Part shown: piece by piece, positions 18,619 to 28,086 of the stretch
Layout: the number at the start of each line of letters is the position of its first letter
Position numbering within the stretch: position 1 is the stretch's first letter
Notes under the pieces: generated by a model
Seen by the model: only the letters and a program-made list of their open reading frames with translations
What the model was told of the DNA's origin: nothing
Database searches by the model: none
Translations under genes and position numbers: made by a program
Assembly (NCBI GenBank): GCA_905234605.1
Contig: CAJOIE010000008.1
Location: 19,220 to 83,219, forward strand
Direction of reading: 5' to 3'
DNA length: 64,000 nucleotides
From: an uncultured Bacteroidaceae bacterium
GTDB lineage: Bacteria; Bacteroidota; Bacteroidia; Bacteroidales; Bacteroidaceae

Positions 18619-20133
18619 CTACTTGTTGAGTGTCCAGGTGGCACCGTCCTTGGTGTCCTTAATCTCGAAGCCAAGAGCCGTGAGCGAGTCGCGTATGTGG
18701 TCGCTCGTGGCCCAGTCGCGCGCGGCCTTGGCGGCGGCACGTTGCTCGAGCAGCATGTCGACGACGTGGCCGAAGGCTTCCTCGCGTGCGGCACTGGCAG
18801 CCTGCATGCCACCGGCAACAGTGGCTGCCGATGCCGGCAGCAGTCCCAGTATGTCCTCGGCAAAGAGGTGCATGACAGCCGACAGTTCCTCAAGGTCGGC
18901 AGCGGAGATGGAGCCCTTGTGGTCGGCCACACGGTTAACCACAGACGCGGCGTCGAACAGGTGGGAGATGACCAGTGGCGATGCCAGGTCGTCGTTCATC
19001 GCGTCGTAGCACCGCTGGCGCAGGCTGCTCACCACCTGGTGCGTCTGTGCGTCGCTCTCGGCCGAGGGGCTCAGCCGCCTGAGGTCGGCAATGGCAGCCT
19101 GCAGACGCTGCAAGCCGCGCTCGGCAGCCTGCAAGGCCTCGTTGGAGAAGTCGACGGTGGAACGGTAGTGGGCCTGCAGGATGAAGAAGCGTATGGTCAT
19201 GGGCGCATAGGCCTGCGCGAGCTTCTCGTGGGTGCCGCTGAAGAACTGGTCGAGGGTGATGAAGTTGCCTAATGACTTGCCCATCTTCTGCCCGCCGATG
19301 GTGACCATGTTGCAGTGCATCCAGTAGTTCACGATGTCGCTGCCCTGCGAGGCCACGGCCTGCGCTATCTCACACTCGTGGTGAGGGAACACCAGGTCGA
19401 GGCCTCCGCCGTGAATGTCGAAGTGGCTGCCGAGATACTTGCGGCCCATGGCCGTGCACTCGCAGTGCCACCCGGGGAAGCCTGCCCCCCAGGGCGAGGG
19501 CCACCGCATGATGTGCTGCGGCTGGGCAGCCTTCCACAGCGCAAAGTCCACCTGGTTGCGCTTCTCGCTCTGGCCGTCGAGCTCGCGCGAGTTGTTGATG
19601 ACATCCGTGAGGTTGCGGCCCGACAGGCGCCCGTAGCGGTACTTCTGGTTGTACTTCTCGACGTCGAAGTACACCGAGCCCTGCGACTCATAGGCGTAGC
19701 CGTTGGCCAGTATCTCGCGCACCAGCTCTATCTGCTCTATGATGTGACCCGTGGCATGGGGCTCGATGCTCGGCGGCAGGCAACCCAGGGCGCGCATCGC
19801 GTCGTGGAAGCGGTTGGCATAGTGCTGTGCCACCTCCATGGGCTCGAGCTGCTCTAAGCGCGCCTTCTTGGCAATCTTATCCTCGCCCTCGTCGGCATCG
19901 TGCTCTAAGTGGCCCACGTCGGTGATGTTGCGCACATAGCGCACCTTGTAGCCAAGATGCTGGAGGTAGCGGAACAGGAGGTCGAAGGTGATGGCCGGAC
20001 GGGCATGACCCAGATGGGCATCGCCATACACCGTGGGGCCGCACACATACATGCCCACACGCCCAGGGATGACAGGACGGAAGAGCTCCTTCTGCCGCGA
20101 GAGGGTATTGTAGATGAGGAGAGATGATTCCAT
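18619..20133 (-). CDS. cysS: Cysteinyl-tRNA synthetase
   Basis: The 504-residue class I synthetase charges tRNA-Cys. The HIGH-type motif is HLGH at residues 40-43 ([14 protein letters not shown]). The zinc-binding residues include Cys31 and the WHCECTAMG and HHECEIAQ motifs, and KMSKS appears as [12 protein letters not shown]. The size is normal. It follows the restriction endonuclease gene by 35 nt on the same strand. Repeat cluster B begins 73 nt after its stop. Confidence 0.96.
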   Translation of the reverse strand: MESSLLIYNTLSRQKELFRPVIPGRVGMYVCGPTVYGDAHLGHARPAITFDLLFRYLQHLGYKVRYVRNITDVGHLEHDADEGEDKIAKKARLEQLEPMEVAQHYANRFHDAMRALGCLPPSIEPHATGHIIEQIELVREILANGYAYESQGSVYFDVEKYNQKYRYGRLSGRNLTDVINNSRELDGQSEKRNQVDFALWKAAQPQHIMRWPSPWGAGFPGWHCECTAMGRKYLGSHFDIHGGGLDLVFPHHECEIAQAVASQGSDIVNYWMHCNMVTIGGQKMGKSLGNFITLDQFFSGTHEKLAQAYAPMTIRFFILQAHYRSTVDFSNEALQAAERGLQRLQAAIADLRRLSPSAESDAQTHQVVSSLRQRCYDAMNDDLASPLVISHLFDAASVVNRVADHKGSISAADLEELSAVMHLFAEDILGLLPASAATVAGGMQAASAAREEAFGHVVDMLLEQRAAAKAARDWATSDHIRDSLTALGFEIKDTKDGATWTLNK

Positions 20134-20168
20134 AGTTATATAGGTTTTAAGTTATACTGACATGGTGC

Positions 20169-20861
20169 TCACTGAGCGAGGGCTTCAAGCCTCTCCACTT
20201 CGGCCTTCATCTGAGCTATAACCTCCGTGTTGGCTATCTCGCCCCGCTGGCTATAGATGACAAACACCTTGCCGCCATACCGCTGTGTGAAGGCATCAAA
20301 ACTCGCCTTCATGCACTCACTTAAAGAGAAACCTCCGAAGTTGGCGTTGGCTGTGACAGGCTTCACCTGAAGCCCTAATGCGTGGCTGCCGACATGCACA
20401 AGGTAATCGATGTCGCCTGCATGGTCGGTGTGTGGGTCGCTCTCCTCAAAGGCGAGCGATGGAAAAAGTGCAGCAAGAGCACCAGTCACCACCGACTTCT
20501 CACGCAGGTAGCCATCGTAGGTGCGGTTGATGGTGAGGTTATAAATATAGTCTATGCAGTCCTGCAACGTAAGCTCACGGAAGGTTTGCTGCCACGATGG
20601 TATGACAAACTGCTGCAACTTCTCGTAGAGACGCTCGCCAAGCTCTGTAAGGCTCTGCTCCGATAGCTTCACGGGCACCCTGCCGGCTGTGTGGGCATTC
20701 TGAAAGTACCACTGCTTCCACTCATCGTAGGACGCAGGCTGACATTCGCGTATGAGAGCCATCACGGCTCCCACCTTACTGGGGCGTGAAAGCTGATAGA
20801 ACTGGCAGGTGTAGTTGAGAATGTGCTCCTTGTTGCCGAAGTGCTTGGAGTGGGTTTCCAT
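20169..20861 (-). CDS. Type II restriction endonuclease, MjaI-like
   Basis: The 230-residue protein resembles the MjaI restriction endonuclease family. The region GDIDYLVHVGSHALGLQVKPV gives a PD-(D/E)xK-like core: Asp in DIDY, then QVK with the lysine. It lies 22 nt after a DNA methyltransferase gene on the same strand, the expected partner. MjaI itself cuts CTAG; the target here is not readable. Coding is less GC-biased than the flanking ispG and cysS. Family assignment rests on general resemblance and context. Confidence 0.65.
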   Translation of the reverse strand: METHSKHFGNKEHILNYTCQFYQLSRPSKVGAVMALIRECQPASYDEWKQWYFQNAHTAGRVPVKLSEQSLTELGERLYEKLQQFVIPSWQQTFRELTLQDCIDYIYNLTINRTYDGYLREKSVVTGALAALFPSLAFEESDPHTDHAGDIDYLVHVGSHALGLQVKPVTANANFGGFSLSECMKASFDAFTQRYGGKVFVIYSQRGEIANTEVIAQMKAEVERLEALAQ

Positions 20862-20883
20862 AGTAGGTCAAGGGAGGAATAGT

Positions 20884-21981
20884 TCAGACGGCAAATGAAA
20901 AGAGGTCTCCCACCACGAGAGGCAACGGATGGCTGCTTGTCAAGGGCTGATAGTCGGCCACGAAACTGAGACCAGAGTCGCCCTCAGAGATGCTTGTGAG
21001 GCAGTGTAGCTCAAGTTCTGCCTCCTGGGCCGTCATCACAGGGGTGCCGAGTTCTCGGTTGAAATGCTTCACCGTCTTGCCCTTTTGCTCTCGGTCAGCA
21101 ATGAAGGCTGAGTGCTGGTCAAGACGCTGCTTGATGCGGTCGTTGCACTCACTGACACCATGCAGACGTATGCGTTGCTGCATCATTAAGGCAAAGTCGG
21201 AAGCAATCTCATAGCTTACAGAGTGGCGCCCGGCAATCATGGCAGCAAGGGCTGTGGTGCCTGTGCCTGCAAACGGGTCGAGCACAAGGTCGCCTCGTTG
21301 CGAGAACATGTTGATAAGCCTGAAGGGAATTTCAAGCGGATAGGCTCCGCTACGACTGCGGGAAGCCTTCTCGCGGAGTGTCTGCTTAGCCCCGACTATC
21401 TCCCAGATGTCGGAAAACCAAACGTTGCGTTCCTCCCAAAAGAAAGCACTGCGCATACGCTCTGAGCGTGCCTCTGCCGATGTGTAGGCACGGCGTCCGC
21501 CCTTGCGGAATATGAGTATCCACTCGTGCTCAAGGGTGATATATGCGCCGCATGGCAGCATGCCGCTACCCATGAACTTGTTGGGAGCATTAGTAGGTTT
21601 GCGCCAGATGATGCTCGGCAACATGTGCAGACCCATCGCCAAACATGCCTCAATAATGCGCGCATGGTTGTTGTAGAGTTCAAACTGACCGCCAAGAGTT
21701 CGCGTTGCATCGCCTATATTGATGCAGAGAAAGGCACCTTCCTTAAGCACACGGAAGCACTCTCGCCACACTCCATCAAGCAGGGAGTGAGCCATTGCAA
21801 AGGCCTCTTGGGGCGAAGCATCAAGAAGCTGACTGAAAAGTGGTAGCTGCGATGCAAACGTATCGTCCCACATCTCAATCATCGGGTATGGTGGAGAAGT
21901 GACTATGAGGTCGACCGATCCTGTAGCCACCTCACGCATAGTTTGCGATGCACCTATATATATATGGTGATGTGTAGACAT
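20884..21981 (-). CDS. Site-specific DNA methyltransferase of a type II system
   Basis: The 365-residue beta-class amino-methyltransferase has catalytic motif IV first (LIVTSPPYPMIEMWDD) and SAM motif I near residue 235 (VLDPFAGTGTTALAAMIAGR). TSPPY favours N4-cytosine methylation over N6-adenine but does not prove it. It should protect the host from the adjacent MjaI-like endonuclease. It starts 3 nt after the ispG stop, so it was inserted into or captured by the purE-ispG transcript. The ATG at 21981 is the only sensible start. Confidence 0.85.
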   Translation of the reverse strand: MSTHHHIYIGASQTMREVATGSVDLIVTSPPYPMIEMWDDTFASQLPLFSQLLDASPQEAFAMAHSLLDGVWRECFRVLKEGAFLCINIGDATRTLGGQFELYNNHARIIEACLAMGLHMLPSIIWRKPTNAPNKFMGSGMLPCGAYITLEHEWILIFRKGGRRAYTSAEARSERMRSAFFWEERNVWFSDIWEIVGAKQTLREKASRSRSGAYPLEIPFRLINMFSQRGDLVLDPFAGTGTTALAAMIAGRHSVSYEIASDFALMMQQRIRLHGVSECNDRIKQRLDQHSAFIADREQKGKTVKHFNRELGTPVMTAQEAELELHCLTSISEGDSGLSFVADYQPLTSSHPLPLVVGDLFSFAV

Positions 21982-21984
21982 TAC

Positions 21985-23139
21985 CTACTTTGCAATGCTG
22001 TCGGCTTCAATAAGTGCCAGCAGATGCTCCACGGCATCGGCCTCGGGGATGTTGCGCTCCACGCACTCGCGGCCACGGTAGAGGCTGACGCGGCCACGGG
22101 CGGCACCCACGTAGCCGTAGTCGGCGTCGGCCATCTCACCCGGGCCGTTCACTATACAGCCCATGATGCCTATCTTGAGGCCTGTGAGGTGGGCCGTGGC
22201 GGCCTTGATGCGCCGGATGGTTGCTGGCAGGTCGTAGAGCGTGCGGCCGCATCCAGGACAGGATATGTACTCCGTCTTGGTCTGACGCAGGCGTGCGGCC
22301 TGGAGGAGGGAGTAGGCCACGGGTATCTCTGCCTCGGGCGGCTCGGAGAGGCTCACGCGGATGGTGTCGCCGATGCCGTCGATGAGCAGTGCGCCTATGC
22401 CCACGGCACTCTTCAGGCGGCCGTCCTCACCCTCGCCGGCTTCGGTCACGCCGAGATGCAGCGGGAAGGTCATGCCCTCGGCATCCATGGCCGCACAGAG
22501 CAGACGCACGGACTCTACCATGACCACGGTGTTGCTGGCCTTGATGCTCACCACGACGTCCATGAAACGCTCCCGCTGACAGATGCGCAGGAACTCCATG
22601 CACGACTCCACGATGCCTGCAGGGGTATCGCCGTAGCGCGACATGATGCGGTCGGAGAGTGAGCCGTGGTTGACGCCGATGCGCACTGCTGTGCCGTGCT
22701 CACGGCAGATGGCCAGGAACGGCAGCAGGCGCTCCTCTATGCGGAGGAGCTCGGCGGCATACTCGGCATCGGTGTAGTCCAAGTGCTTGAACTTGCGTGC
22801 CGCATCGACGTAGTTGCCCGGGTTGATGCGCACCTTGTCGCAGTAGCGGGCGGCGACATCGGCCACGGCGGGATTGAAGTGGACGTCGGCCACGAGGGGA
22901 ACGTCGCAGCCTGCGGCGCGCACACGGTCGCGGATGACACGCATGTTCTCTGCCTCGCGCACGCCCTGGGTGGTGAGGCGCACGAGCTCGCCTCCTGCAC
23001 GGACTATGCGCAGTATCTGCTCCACGCTGGCGTCGGTGTCGAGGGTTGATGTGGTGCACATGGACTGCACACGCACGGGGTTGTCGCCGCCGATGCCTAT
23101 GGAGCCTACACGCACGGCGTGGGTCTTCCTGCGTTGCAT
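21985..23139 (-). CDS. ispG: 4-hydroxy-3-methylbut-2-enyl diphosphate synthase, short form
   Basis: The 384-residue [4Fe-4S] enzyme of the MEP isoprenoid pathway has the TIM-barrel part (PLVADVHFNPAVADVAARYC; RIGVNHGSLSDRIMSRYGDT) and the Fe-S domain (YISCPGCGRTLYDL; GIMGCIVNGPGEMADADYGY). The NHGSLSDRIMSRYGDT wording is that of the long, three-domain IspG of Bacteroidetes, chlamydiae and plants, yet the large central insert is absent: the barrel runs from IPVAYSLLQAARLRQTKTEY straight into the Fe-S domain. The ATG at 23139 is chosen; the upstream open frame overlaps purE. It is 13 nt after purE. Confidence 0.94.
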   Translation of the reverse strand: MQRRKTHAVRVGSIGIGGDNPVRVQSMCTTSTLDTDASVEQILRIVRAGGELVRLTTQGVREAENMRVIRDRVRAAGCDVPLVADVHFNPAVADVAARYCDKVRINPGNYVDAARKFKHLDYTDAEYAAELLRIEERLLPFLAICREHGTAVRIGVNHGSLSDRIMSRYGDTPAGIVESCMEFLRICQRERFMDVVVSIKASNTVVMVESVRLLCAAMDAEGMTFPLHLGVTEAGEGEDGRLKSAVGIGALLIDGIGDTIRVSLSEPPEAEIPVAYSLLQAARLRQTKTEYISCPGCGRTLYDLPATIRRIKAATAHLTGLKIGIMGCIVNGPGEMADADYGYVGAARGRVSLYRGRECVERNIPEADAVEHLLALIEADSIAK

Positions 23140-23152
23140 GGTGAAGGGGGCT

Positions 23153-23659
23153 TTAGTTGGTCTTATATTTATACTGCACTGCCGCAAGGTCCTCGTTGGC
23201 CTTGACGACTTTCTGCGCAAGCCCGTCCTTGTAGACACGCAGGCGGCCGGCGAGTGCGGTGTCGGCGGTGGCCATGACCTGACACGCCAGGATGGCGGCG
23301 TTCTGTGCGGCGTTGACGCCCACGGTGGCCACGGGTATTCCGGGCGGCATCTGCACGATGGAGAGCAGGGCATCGAGGCCGTCGAGCATGCCTTTTACGG
23401 GTACGCCGATGACGGGCAGCACGGTGTGTGCGGCTATGACGCCGGGCAGGGCGGCTGCCATGCCGGCGGCAGCGATGACCACCTGCAGGCCGCGGCCCTC
23501 GGCCTCTGCGGCAAAGGCGGCCACCTGGGCGGGGGTGCGATGGGCGGAGAGGGCAATGAGCTCGAAGGGTACTTCCAGCTGGTCGAGCACGGCGGCTGCC
23601 TTGTCCATGACGGGCAGGTCGCTGGTGCTGCCCATGACGATGGCTACACGGGGTTGCAT
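23153..23659 (-). CDS. purE: N5-carboxyaminoimidazole ribonucleotide mutase
   Basis: The 168-residue class I PurE isomerises N5-CAIR to CAIR in purine synthesis. The N-terminal VAIVMGSTSDLPVMDKA and the LIALSAHRTPAQVAAFA active-site histidine loop are diagnostic, with AAAGMAAALPGVIAAHT and GVPVKGMLDGLDALLSIVQMP following. It lies 28 nt after tRNA-Arg and 13 nt before ispG, with no other promoter visible, so all three probably share a transcript. Confidence 0.96.
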   Translation of the reverse strand: MQPRVAIVMGSTSDLPVMDKAAAVLDQLEVPFELIALSAHRTPAQVAAFAAEAEGRGLQVVIAAAGMAAALPGVIAAHTVLPVIGVPVKGMLDGLDALLSIVQMPPGIPVATVGVNAAQNAAILACQVMATADTALAGRLRVYKDGLAQKVVKANEDLAAVQYKYKTN

Positions 23660-23687
23660 AGGCTGTGGGGGAAATGATGAAAGCAGG

Positions 23688-23759
23688 TAGCCCCGAGGGG
23701 AATCGAACCCCTATCTAAAGTTTAGGAAACTTCTATTCTATCCGTTGAACTACAGGGCC
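23688..23759 (-). tRNA. tRNA-Arg (anticodon CCU)
   Basis: The 72-nt minus-strand cloverleaf has acceptor GGCCCTG/CGGGGCT, anticodon stem GAAGT/ACTTT with loop TTCCTAA (anticodon CCT), and T-arm AGGGG-TTCGATT-CCCCT. It ends in discriminator A without an encoded CCA. A promoter lies 19 nt upstream and purE follows 28 nt downstream. Confidence 0.94.
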
Positions 23760-23777
23760 TCGTGCTGTGCGTGGTTG

Positions 23778-23808
23778 CGAAGGTATGCCAAAATGGCGGC
23801 GTGACCAA
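23778..23808 (-). promoter_or_regulatory. Promoter of tRNA-Arg, purE and ispG
   Basis: The minus strand has TTGG (23805-23808), a 19-nt spacer and TACCTTCG (23778-23785), a near-consensus promoter 19 nt before the tRNA. Confidence 0.6.
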
Positions 23809-23846
23809 GGGCTGATGCTTATTTTTGGGCATCGGGCACCGTGGCG

Positions 23847-26489
23847 TCAGTCGTGCGGCTCAGTGGCGGCACAGGCGGCTATGGCTGCCTTGCGGCGGTG
23901 CTGCCACACGCCTAAGCCTATGCTGAAGGCTGCGAGCAGCAGGAGCAGCAGCTGCGCTATGCCGGCCACGGCCTCGGTGGTGTGGAGACTCTCAGGGTCG
24001 AAGACGAAGGCTATGGTGTGGCGACCTGCCGGCAGGGCTATTGCACGCATGACGTAGTCGGCTCGGAGGATGTCGGCACGCTGCCCGTCGATGGTGCACT
24101 GCCACCCTGGATAGTAGATGTCGGAGAACACGGCCACGCCGTCGGCCTTGGTGCTGCTCTCATAGCTGAGGGCATTAGGGGCATAGGCTGTGAGGCGTAT
24201 GGCATCGGTGCTGTCGGCATGTGTGTTGAGCTGTGCGGCGGCAGGGAAGCGCGTGACGTCGACCACGGCGGTGTGGCGCAGGTCGGCAGTGGCGAGGGCG
24301 GCGAGCTCATCGTCGGCGTTGCTCACCTGCATGATGTTGTCCACCATCCATGCATTGGGCATGGCCCACGGGTTGGGCACCGGCACTGTCTGCCCGCCTT
24401 GCAGCGGCATGATGACATACTTCATGCGCAGTGCGTTGAGCACAGGGAAGATGCTGTCGCCGTTGACGTCCTCAAGGTGCCCGTTGCACTCTGCCACCTC
24501 GGCATACAGGTCCATGAGCTCGGGTTGCAGGTGTGCGTCGATGAGCTCCTGGTAGCGTCGCAGCTTGGCGGCGTGGTAGCCGCCGATGCTCTTGTGCCAG
24601 TAGCTGGTGGTGTTGTCGTTGAAGGTGTTGACGGCCAGGTTGGCGACGCGGTAGTATGTGTCCGTATCCTGGAGTATGAGCTCGTCGGTGCGTGTCTTGG
24701 CGAAGAAGGCATCCGTGCTCTGTGGACGCGAGAACATGGAGTCGTTCATGTAGCGCTTGTCCACGTCCCACATGTCGGCCAGGCACAGCACTATCAGGCA
24801 GCCCACGGCCGACCACGTCTTGACCTTGCGGAAATGGAGTGCCACGATGACGGCTATGCCCACGGCAATGATGAGTGCGGAGCGCCATGCGTCGGCGGTG
24901 AACATGGCGCGGCGCATCTCCTGCACGCTATCCATTATGGGTGCCAGCATCTGCTGGGGTATGTAGCCCTGGTCCACGGCATGTTGCAGCATGAGCTGCT
25001 CGGAGGCGTTGGTGTAGTGGCCGAAGAAGAGGTCGGGCATCAGCGCGAAGAGCACGGCCACGCCGCCGGTGAGTGCGGCGGCAGCCCAGAAGTAGCGCCA
25101 TGTGTGGCTGTTGAGTGTGGTGCCGCGGGCTGCCGTGGCTTCGGCCTGTGCCGGCAGCAGCAGTTCCCTGAGGGCGAGCATGGCCAGCAGCGGCATGGTG
25201 AACTCGGCTATGACGAGGATGGAAGAGACGGTGCGGAACTTGTCGTACATCGGCACATAGTCGAGGAAGAGGTCGGTCCAGGGCATGAAGTTCTTGCCCC
25301 AGGCGAGGGTGATGCTGAGCACGGTGGCTGCCAGCAGGGCCCACTTCACCGGGCCGCGCACTATGAAGAGCCCCAGCACGAAAAGGAAGCACACCAGGGC
25401 ACCCACATACACGGGTCCGCTGGTGCCCGGCTGGTCGCCCCAGTACTGCGTTAGGCTCTGGTATACGGGGGTGTACATGGGTTGTGCGTGGCGCATGGCC
25501 GTGGCGTTGTCGGTGAGTGGCACTGATGCTCCGCCCTTGGTGTTGGGCACGAGCAGTGTCCATGTCTCGCCCAGTCCATAGCTCCAAGCTGTGATGTAGG
25601 AGCGTTCCAGGCCGGAGCTGGTCTGGTCGGCGGGGTCCTTGGTCTTCTGTGTCAGCTCGGAGGGTGCGCGCATGGTTTCCTTGGAGTACTCCCACGTGTG
25701 GTAGAGGTTGCTGGCGTTGATGGCCAGGCCCAGCAGGCAGCCTGCGGCGAAGGCGGCAGTGCCCTTGAGCCACTCCGTGAAGCGGTGCTGCCGCAGGCCT
25801 TCTACCAGTCCGGCAGCCACGAGCAGGGCTATGACGAAGCCGAAGTAGTAGGTCATCTGCACATGGTTGGAGAGTATCTGCAGGGCCATGAAGAAGGCTG
25901 TGACCACTGTGCCCATGGCGTAGCGTCCGCGGTAGCAGAGCACGAGGCCGGCAATGGTGGGCGGAATGTAGGCCAGTGTGTAGAACTTCCAGATGTGGCC
26001 TGCTCCGATGATGATGAAGTAGTATGATGAGAAAGCCCACGCTATGGCTCCGAGCGATGCCAGCAGCGGGCGGAAGTTGAAGGCGCGCAGCAGTATGTAG
26101 AAGCCCAGGAGCATGATGAACACGAGCACCACGTAGTCGGGCAGGAAGAGACGGTACACCTGCTCGGCGCCCTTCAGGCGGTCGGTGGAGGGGTATGATG
26201 GTGCCATCTGGTAGGTGGGCATGCCCGAGAAGAGGGTGTTGGTCCAGCGTGTGCGCTCGCCGTGGTGTGCAGCGCGGTAGGCTTCCATCTCCGACGAGGC
26301 TCCGAGGCCGCCGCTGTGGTCGTGGCCGGTGAGCACGAGGCCCTTGCTCACTGGCCCCACGAAGTAGGCCAGGCTGATGAGCACGAAGAGCACGATGGCT
26401 CCCACATCGGGGAGCATACGCAGCAGGCTGCGTTTAAGCACGTTAGTGTCAGGCATATTTGCAGTTGGCATTCTGTGTCGGTTATTCAT
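23847..26489 (-). CDS. YfhO-family polytopic membrane protein
   Basis: The 880-residue protein has many membrane helices: IVLFVLISLAYFVGPVSKG near the N-terminus, about a dozen more to residue 560, then a periplasmic region and a last helix (IAQLLLLLLAAFSIGLGVW) before the C-terminus. The layout and the motifs GHDHSGG, SGMPTYQMAP and DIYYPGWQCTIDGQRADILRAD match YfhO-type proteins, GT-C-fold relatives that in other bacteria help glycosylate lipoteichoic acid or envelope polymers. Its role here is unknown. The ATG overlaps the stop of the NSS transporter gene (ATGA), implying translational coupling. Confidence 0.85.
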   Translation of the reverse strand: MNNRHRMPTANMPDTNVLKRSLLRMLPDVGAIVLFVLISLAYFVGPVSKGLVLTGHDHSGGLGASSEMEAYRAAHHGERTRWTNTLFSGMPTYQMAPSYPSTDRLKGAEQVYRLFLPDYVVLVFIMLLGFYILLRAFNFRPLLASLGAIAWAFSSYYFIIIGAGHIWKFYTLAYIPPTIAGLVLCYRGRYAMGTVVTAFFMALQILSNHVQMTYYFGFVIALLVAAGLVEGLRQHRFTEWLKGTAAFAAGCLLGLAINASNLYHTWEYSKETMRAPSELTQKTKDPADQTSSGLERSYITAWSYGLGETWTLLVPNTKGGASVPLTDNATAMRHAQPMYTPVYQSLTQYWGDQPGTSGPVYVGALVCFLFVLGLFIVRGPVKWALLAATVLSITLAWGKNFMPWTDLFLDYVPMYDKFRTVSSILVIAEFTMPLLAMLALRELLLPAQAEATAARGTTLNSHTWRYFWAAAALTGGVAVLFALMPDLFFGHYTNASEQLMLQHAVDQGYIPQQMLAPIMDSVQEMRRAMFTADAWRSALIIAVGIAVIVALHFRKVKTWSAVGCLIVLCLADMWDVDKRYMNDSMFSRPQSTDAFFAKTRTDELILQDTDTYYRVANLAVNTFNDNTTSYWHKSIGGYHAAKLRRYQELIDAHLQPELMDLYAEVAECNGHLEDVNGDSIFPVLNALRMKYVIMPLQGGQTVPVPNPWAMPNAWMVDNIMQVSNADDELAALATADLRHTAVVDVTRFPAAAQLNTHADSTDAIRLTAYAPNALSYESSTKADGVAVFSDIYYPGWQCTIDGQRADILRADYVMRAIALPAGRHTIAFVFDPESLHTTEAVAGIAQLLLLLLAAFSIGLGVWQHRRKAAIAACAATEPHD

Positions 26490-27847
26490 AGCAGGCCGAG
26501 CTCGTTGCAGAAGATGAGCACGATGGCTATCGGTGCCACCCACCGCAGCAGGAGCATGTAGAGGCCGAAGGTGCGTGTGCGCAGCGTGCCGCCGTTGGTG
26601 GCCTGCTCCCACACCACGCGCCGCGGCAGGCGCCAGCCCACGAAGAGGGCTATGATGAGGCCGCCCACGGGCAGGAAGATTTTTGCCGAGATGAAGTCGA
26701 AGAGCTCGAAGAGTGTAAGCCCTCCCACGCGCAGGCCGGAGAGCACGCCGAAGGAGAGGGAGCACAGGCTGCCCACGGCCACACACGAGAGCGTGACCAC
26801 GCGCGTGGCCACACGGCGGGGCCAGCGGAAGTGCTCGAGCAGGAAGGCTGTCGTGGGCTCGTGTATCGACATCATGCTGGTGAGTGCGGCCAGCAGCAGT
26901 AGCATATAGAAGAGCATGGCGAAGAGCCACCCCAGCCATGGCACCGAGGCGAAGGCCATGCGGAACACGTTGGGCAGGGTGATGAACACGAGGCCCGGGC
27001 CGGCACTCACCTCGACGTCGGCCACGGAGAACACTGCGGGGAAGATGATGAAGCCGCTCATCACGGCCACCGTGGTGTCGATCGACGCCACGCTGACTGC
27101 CGTGCGCATGAGGCGCGCGTCGTCGCGGAAGTAGCTGGCGTAGGTGCACAGGCATCCCATGGCTATGCTCAGCGAGAAGAACGACTGTCCCATGGCCGAG
27201 AGCACTACGTCGGACGTGAGGCACGAGAAGTCGGGCTGCAAGAGGAAGCGCAGGCCGGCCTCGCTGCCTGGCATGGAGAAGCTGCACACCACGAGCATGG
27301 CAATGATGAGCAGCAGCAGGGGCATGAGCAGCTTGGAGCTGCGCTCGATGCCTTTCTCCACGCCGCGTGCTATCACCACGTGGCACACCGCCATCACCGC
27401 GACCATATACGCTATGGGCTCCACGGGCGAGGCGGTGAAGCTCTCGAAGTAGGCCGTGTTGCCGCTGATGCCTGCCGGTCCGGCCAGGGCCGATGCCACG
27501 AGGTACTTCAGCGTCCAGCCTGCCACCACGCTGTAGTAGCAGAGTATGAACCACGACGTGAACACTCCGAGGTAGCCCTGTGCCACCCACGGCGTTCCGG
27601 GAGCCAGACGGCGGTAGGCATCCACGGTGTTGGCATGCGTGTGGCGGCCCACGGTGAACTCGGCCACCATCAGGGGCAGGCCCAGCAACACCACGCAGGC
27701 TATGTAGATGAGTATGAAGGCCGCGCCGCCGCTGTTGCCCACCTCGGTGGGGAAGCGCCACACGTTGCCCAGCCCCACGGCACTGCCTGCCGAGGCCAGT
27801 ATGATGCCCATCTTGCTGCTGAAGGTGCCTCTCTCGGACGCTTTCAC
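26486..27847 (-). CDS. Sodium-dependent amino-acid/neurotransmitter-type transporter (NSS)
   Basis: The 453-residue LeuT-fold symporter opens MKASERGTFSSKMGIILASA; the next motif, GSAVGLGNVWRFP, is the sodium/substrate site of TM1. TM-rich sequence continues to the end, consistent with 11-12 helices. It should import an amino acid with sodium. The GTG at 27847 is chosen: an earlier GTG at 27907 would place a perfect TATCTTTG promoter box (27895-27902) inside the gene and add an unconserved stretch. It is coupled to the YfhO gene by an ATGA overlap. Confidence 0.88.
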   Translation of the reverse strand: MKASERGTFSSKMGIILASAGSAVGLGNVWRFPTEVGNSGGAAFILIYIACVVLLGLPLMVAEFTVGRHTHANTVDAYRRLAPGTPWVAQGYLGVFTSWFILCYYSVVAGWTLKYLVASALAGPAGISGNTAYFESFTASPVEPIAYMVAVMAVCHVVIARGVEKGIERSSKLLMPLLLLIIAMLVVCSFSMPGSEAGLRFLLQPDFSCLTSDVVLSAMGQSFFSLSIAMGCLCTYASYFRDDARLMRTAVSVASIDTTVAVMSGFIIFPAVFSVADVEVSAGPGLVFITLPNVFRMAFASVPWLGWLFAMLFYMLLLLAALTSMMSIHEPTTAFLLEHFRWPRRVATRVVTLSCVAVGSLCSLSFGVLSGLRVGGLTLFELFDFISAKIFLPVGGLIIALFVGWRLPRRVVWEQATNGGTLRTRTFGLYMLLLRWVAPIAIVLIFCNELGLL

Positions 27848-27894
27848 TGTCACGACAATATCACTTGAGCTGGTTGTACTTGGCAATAACGCTG

Positions 27895-27902
27895 CAAAGA
27901 TA
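27895..27902 (-). promoter_or_regulatory. Promoter -7 box of the NSS/YfhO operon
   Basis: The minus strand reads TATCTTTG about 48 nt before the preferred GTG start. It decides the start choice, since it lies within the longest open frame. Confidence 0.6.
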
Positions 27903-27982
27903 CTCACTTTAGGCTAAGAGTGAAGTGGCAGAAGCCAATAATAAGAGCCGCCTGCTGTGTGCAAAGAGTGGAGAAATAGGCT

Positions 27983-27990
27983 TACCTTTG
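27983..27990 (+). promoter_or_regulatory. Promoter -7 box of the VanZ-like gene
   Basis: TACCTTTG is followed by CCGCAAAG, so transcription probably begins near 27995, about 90 nt before the ATG at 28087. Confidence 0.6.
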
Positions 27991-28086
27991 CCGCAAAGAC
28001 GGCTGAGTGCCGCCGGCAACCGGCAGCGCGACCTGCATCCGCCGGCCATGAAGCCACGCTGTCAACACCCAGTTATCCATAACTCC

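Noticed and set aside
20169..21981. Orphan methyltransferase acting in cell-cycle control
   Set aside because: The adjacent nuclease-like gene with a PD-(D/E)xK-like core makes a restriction-modification pair more likely.
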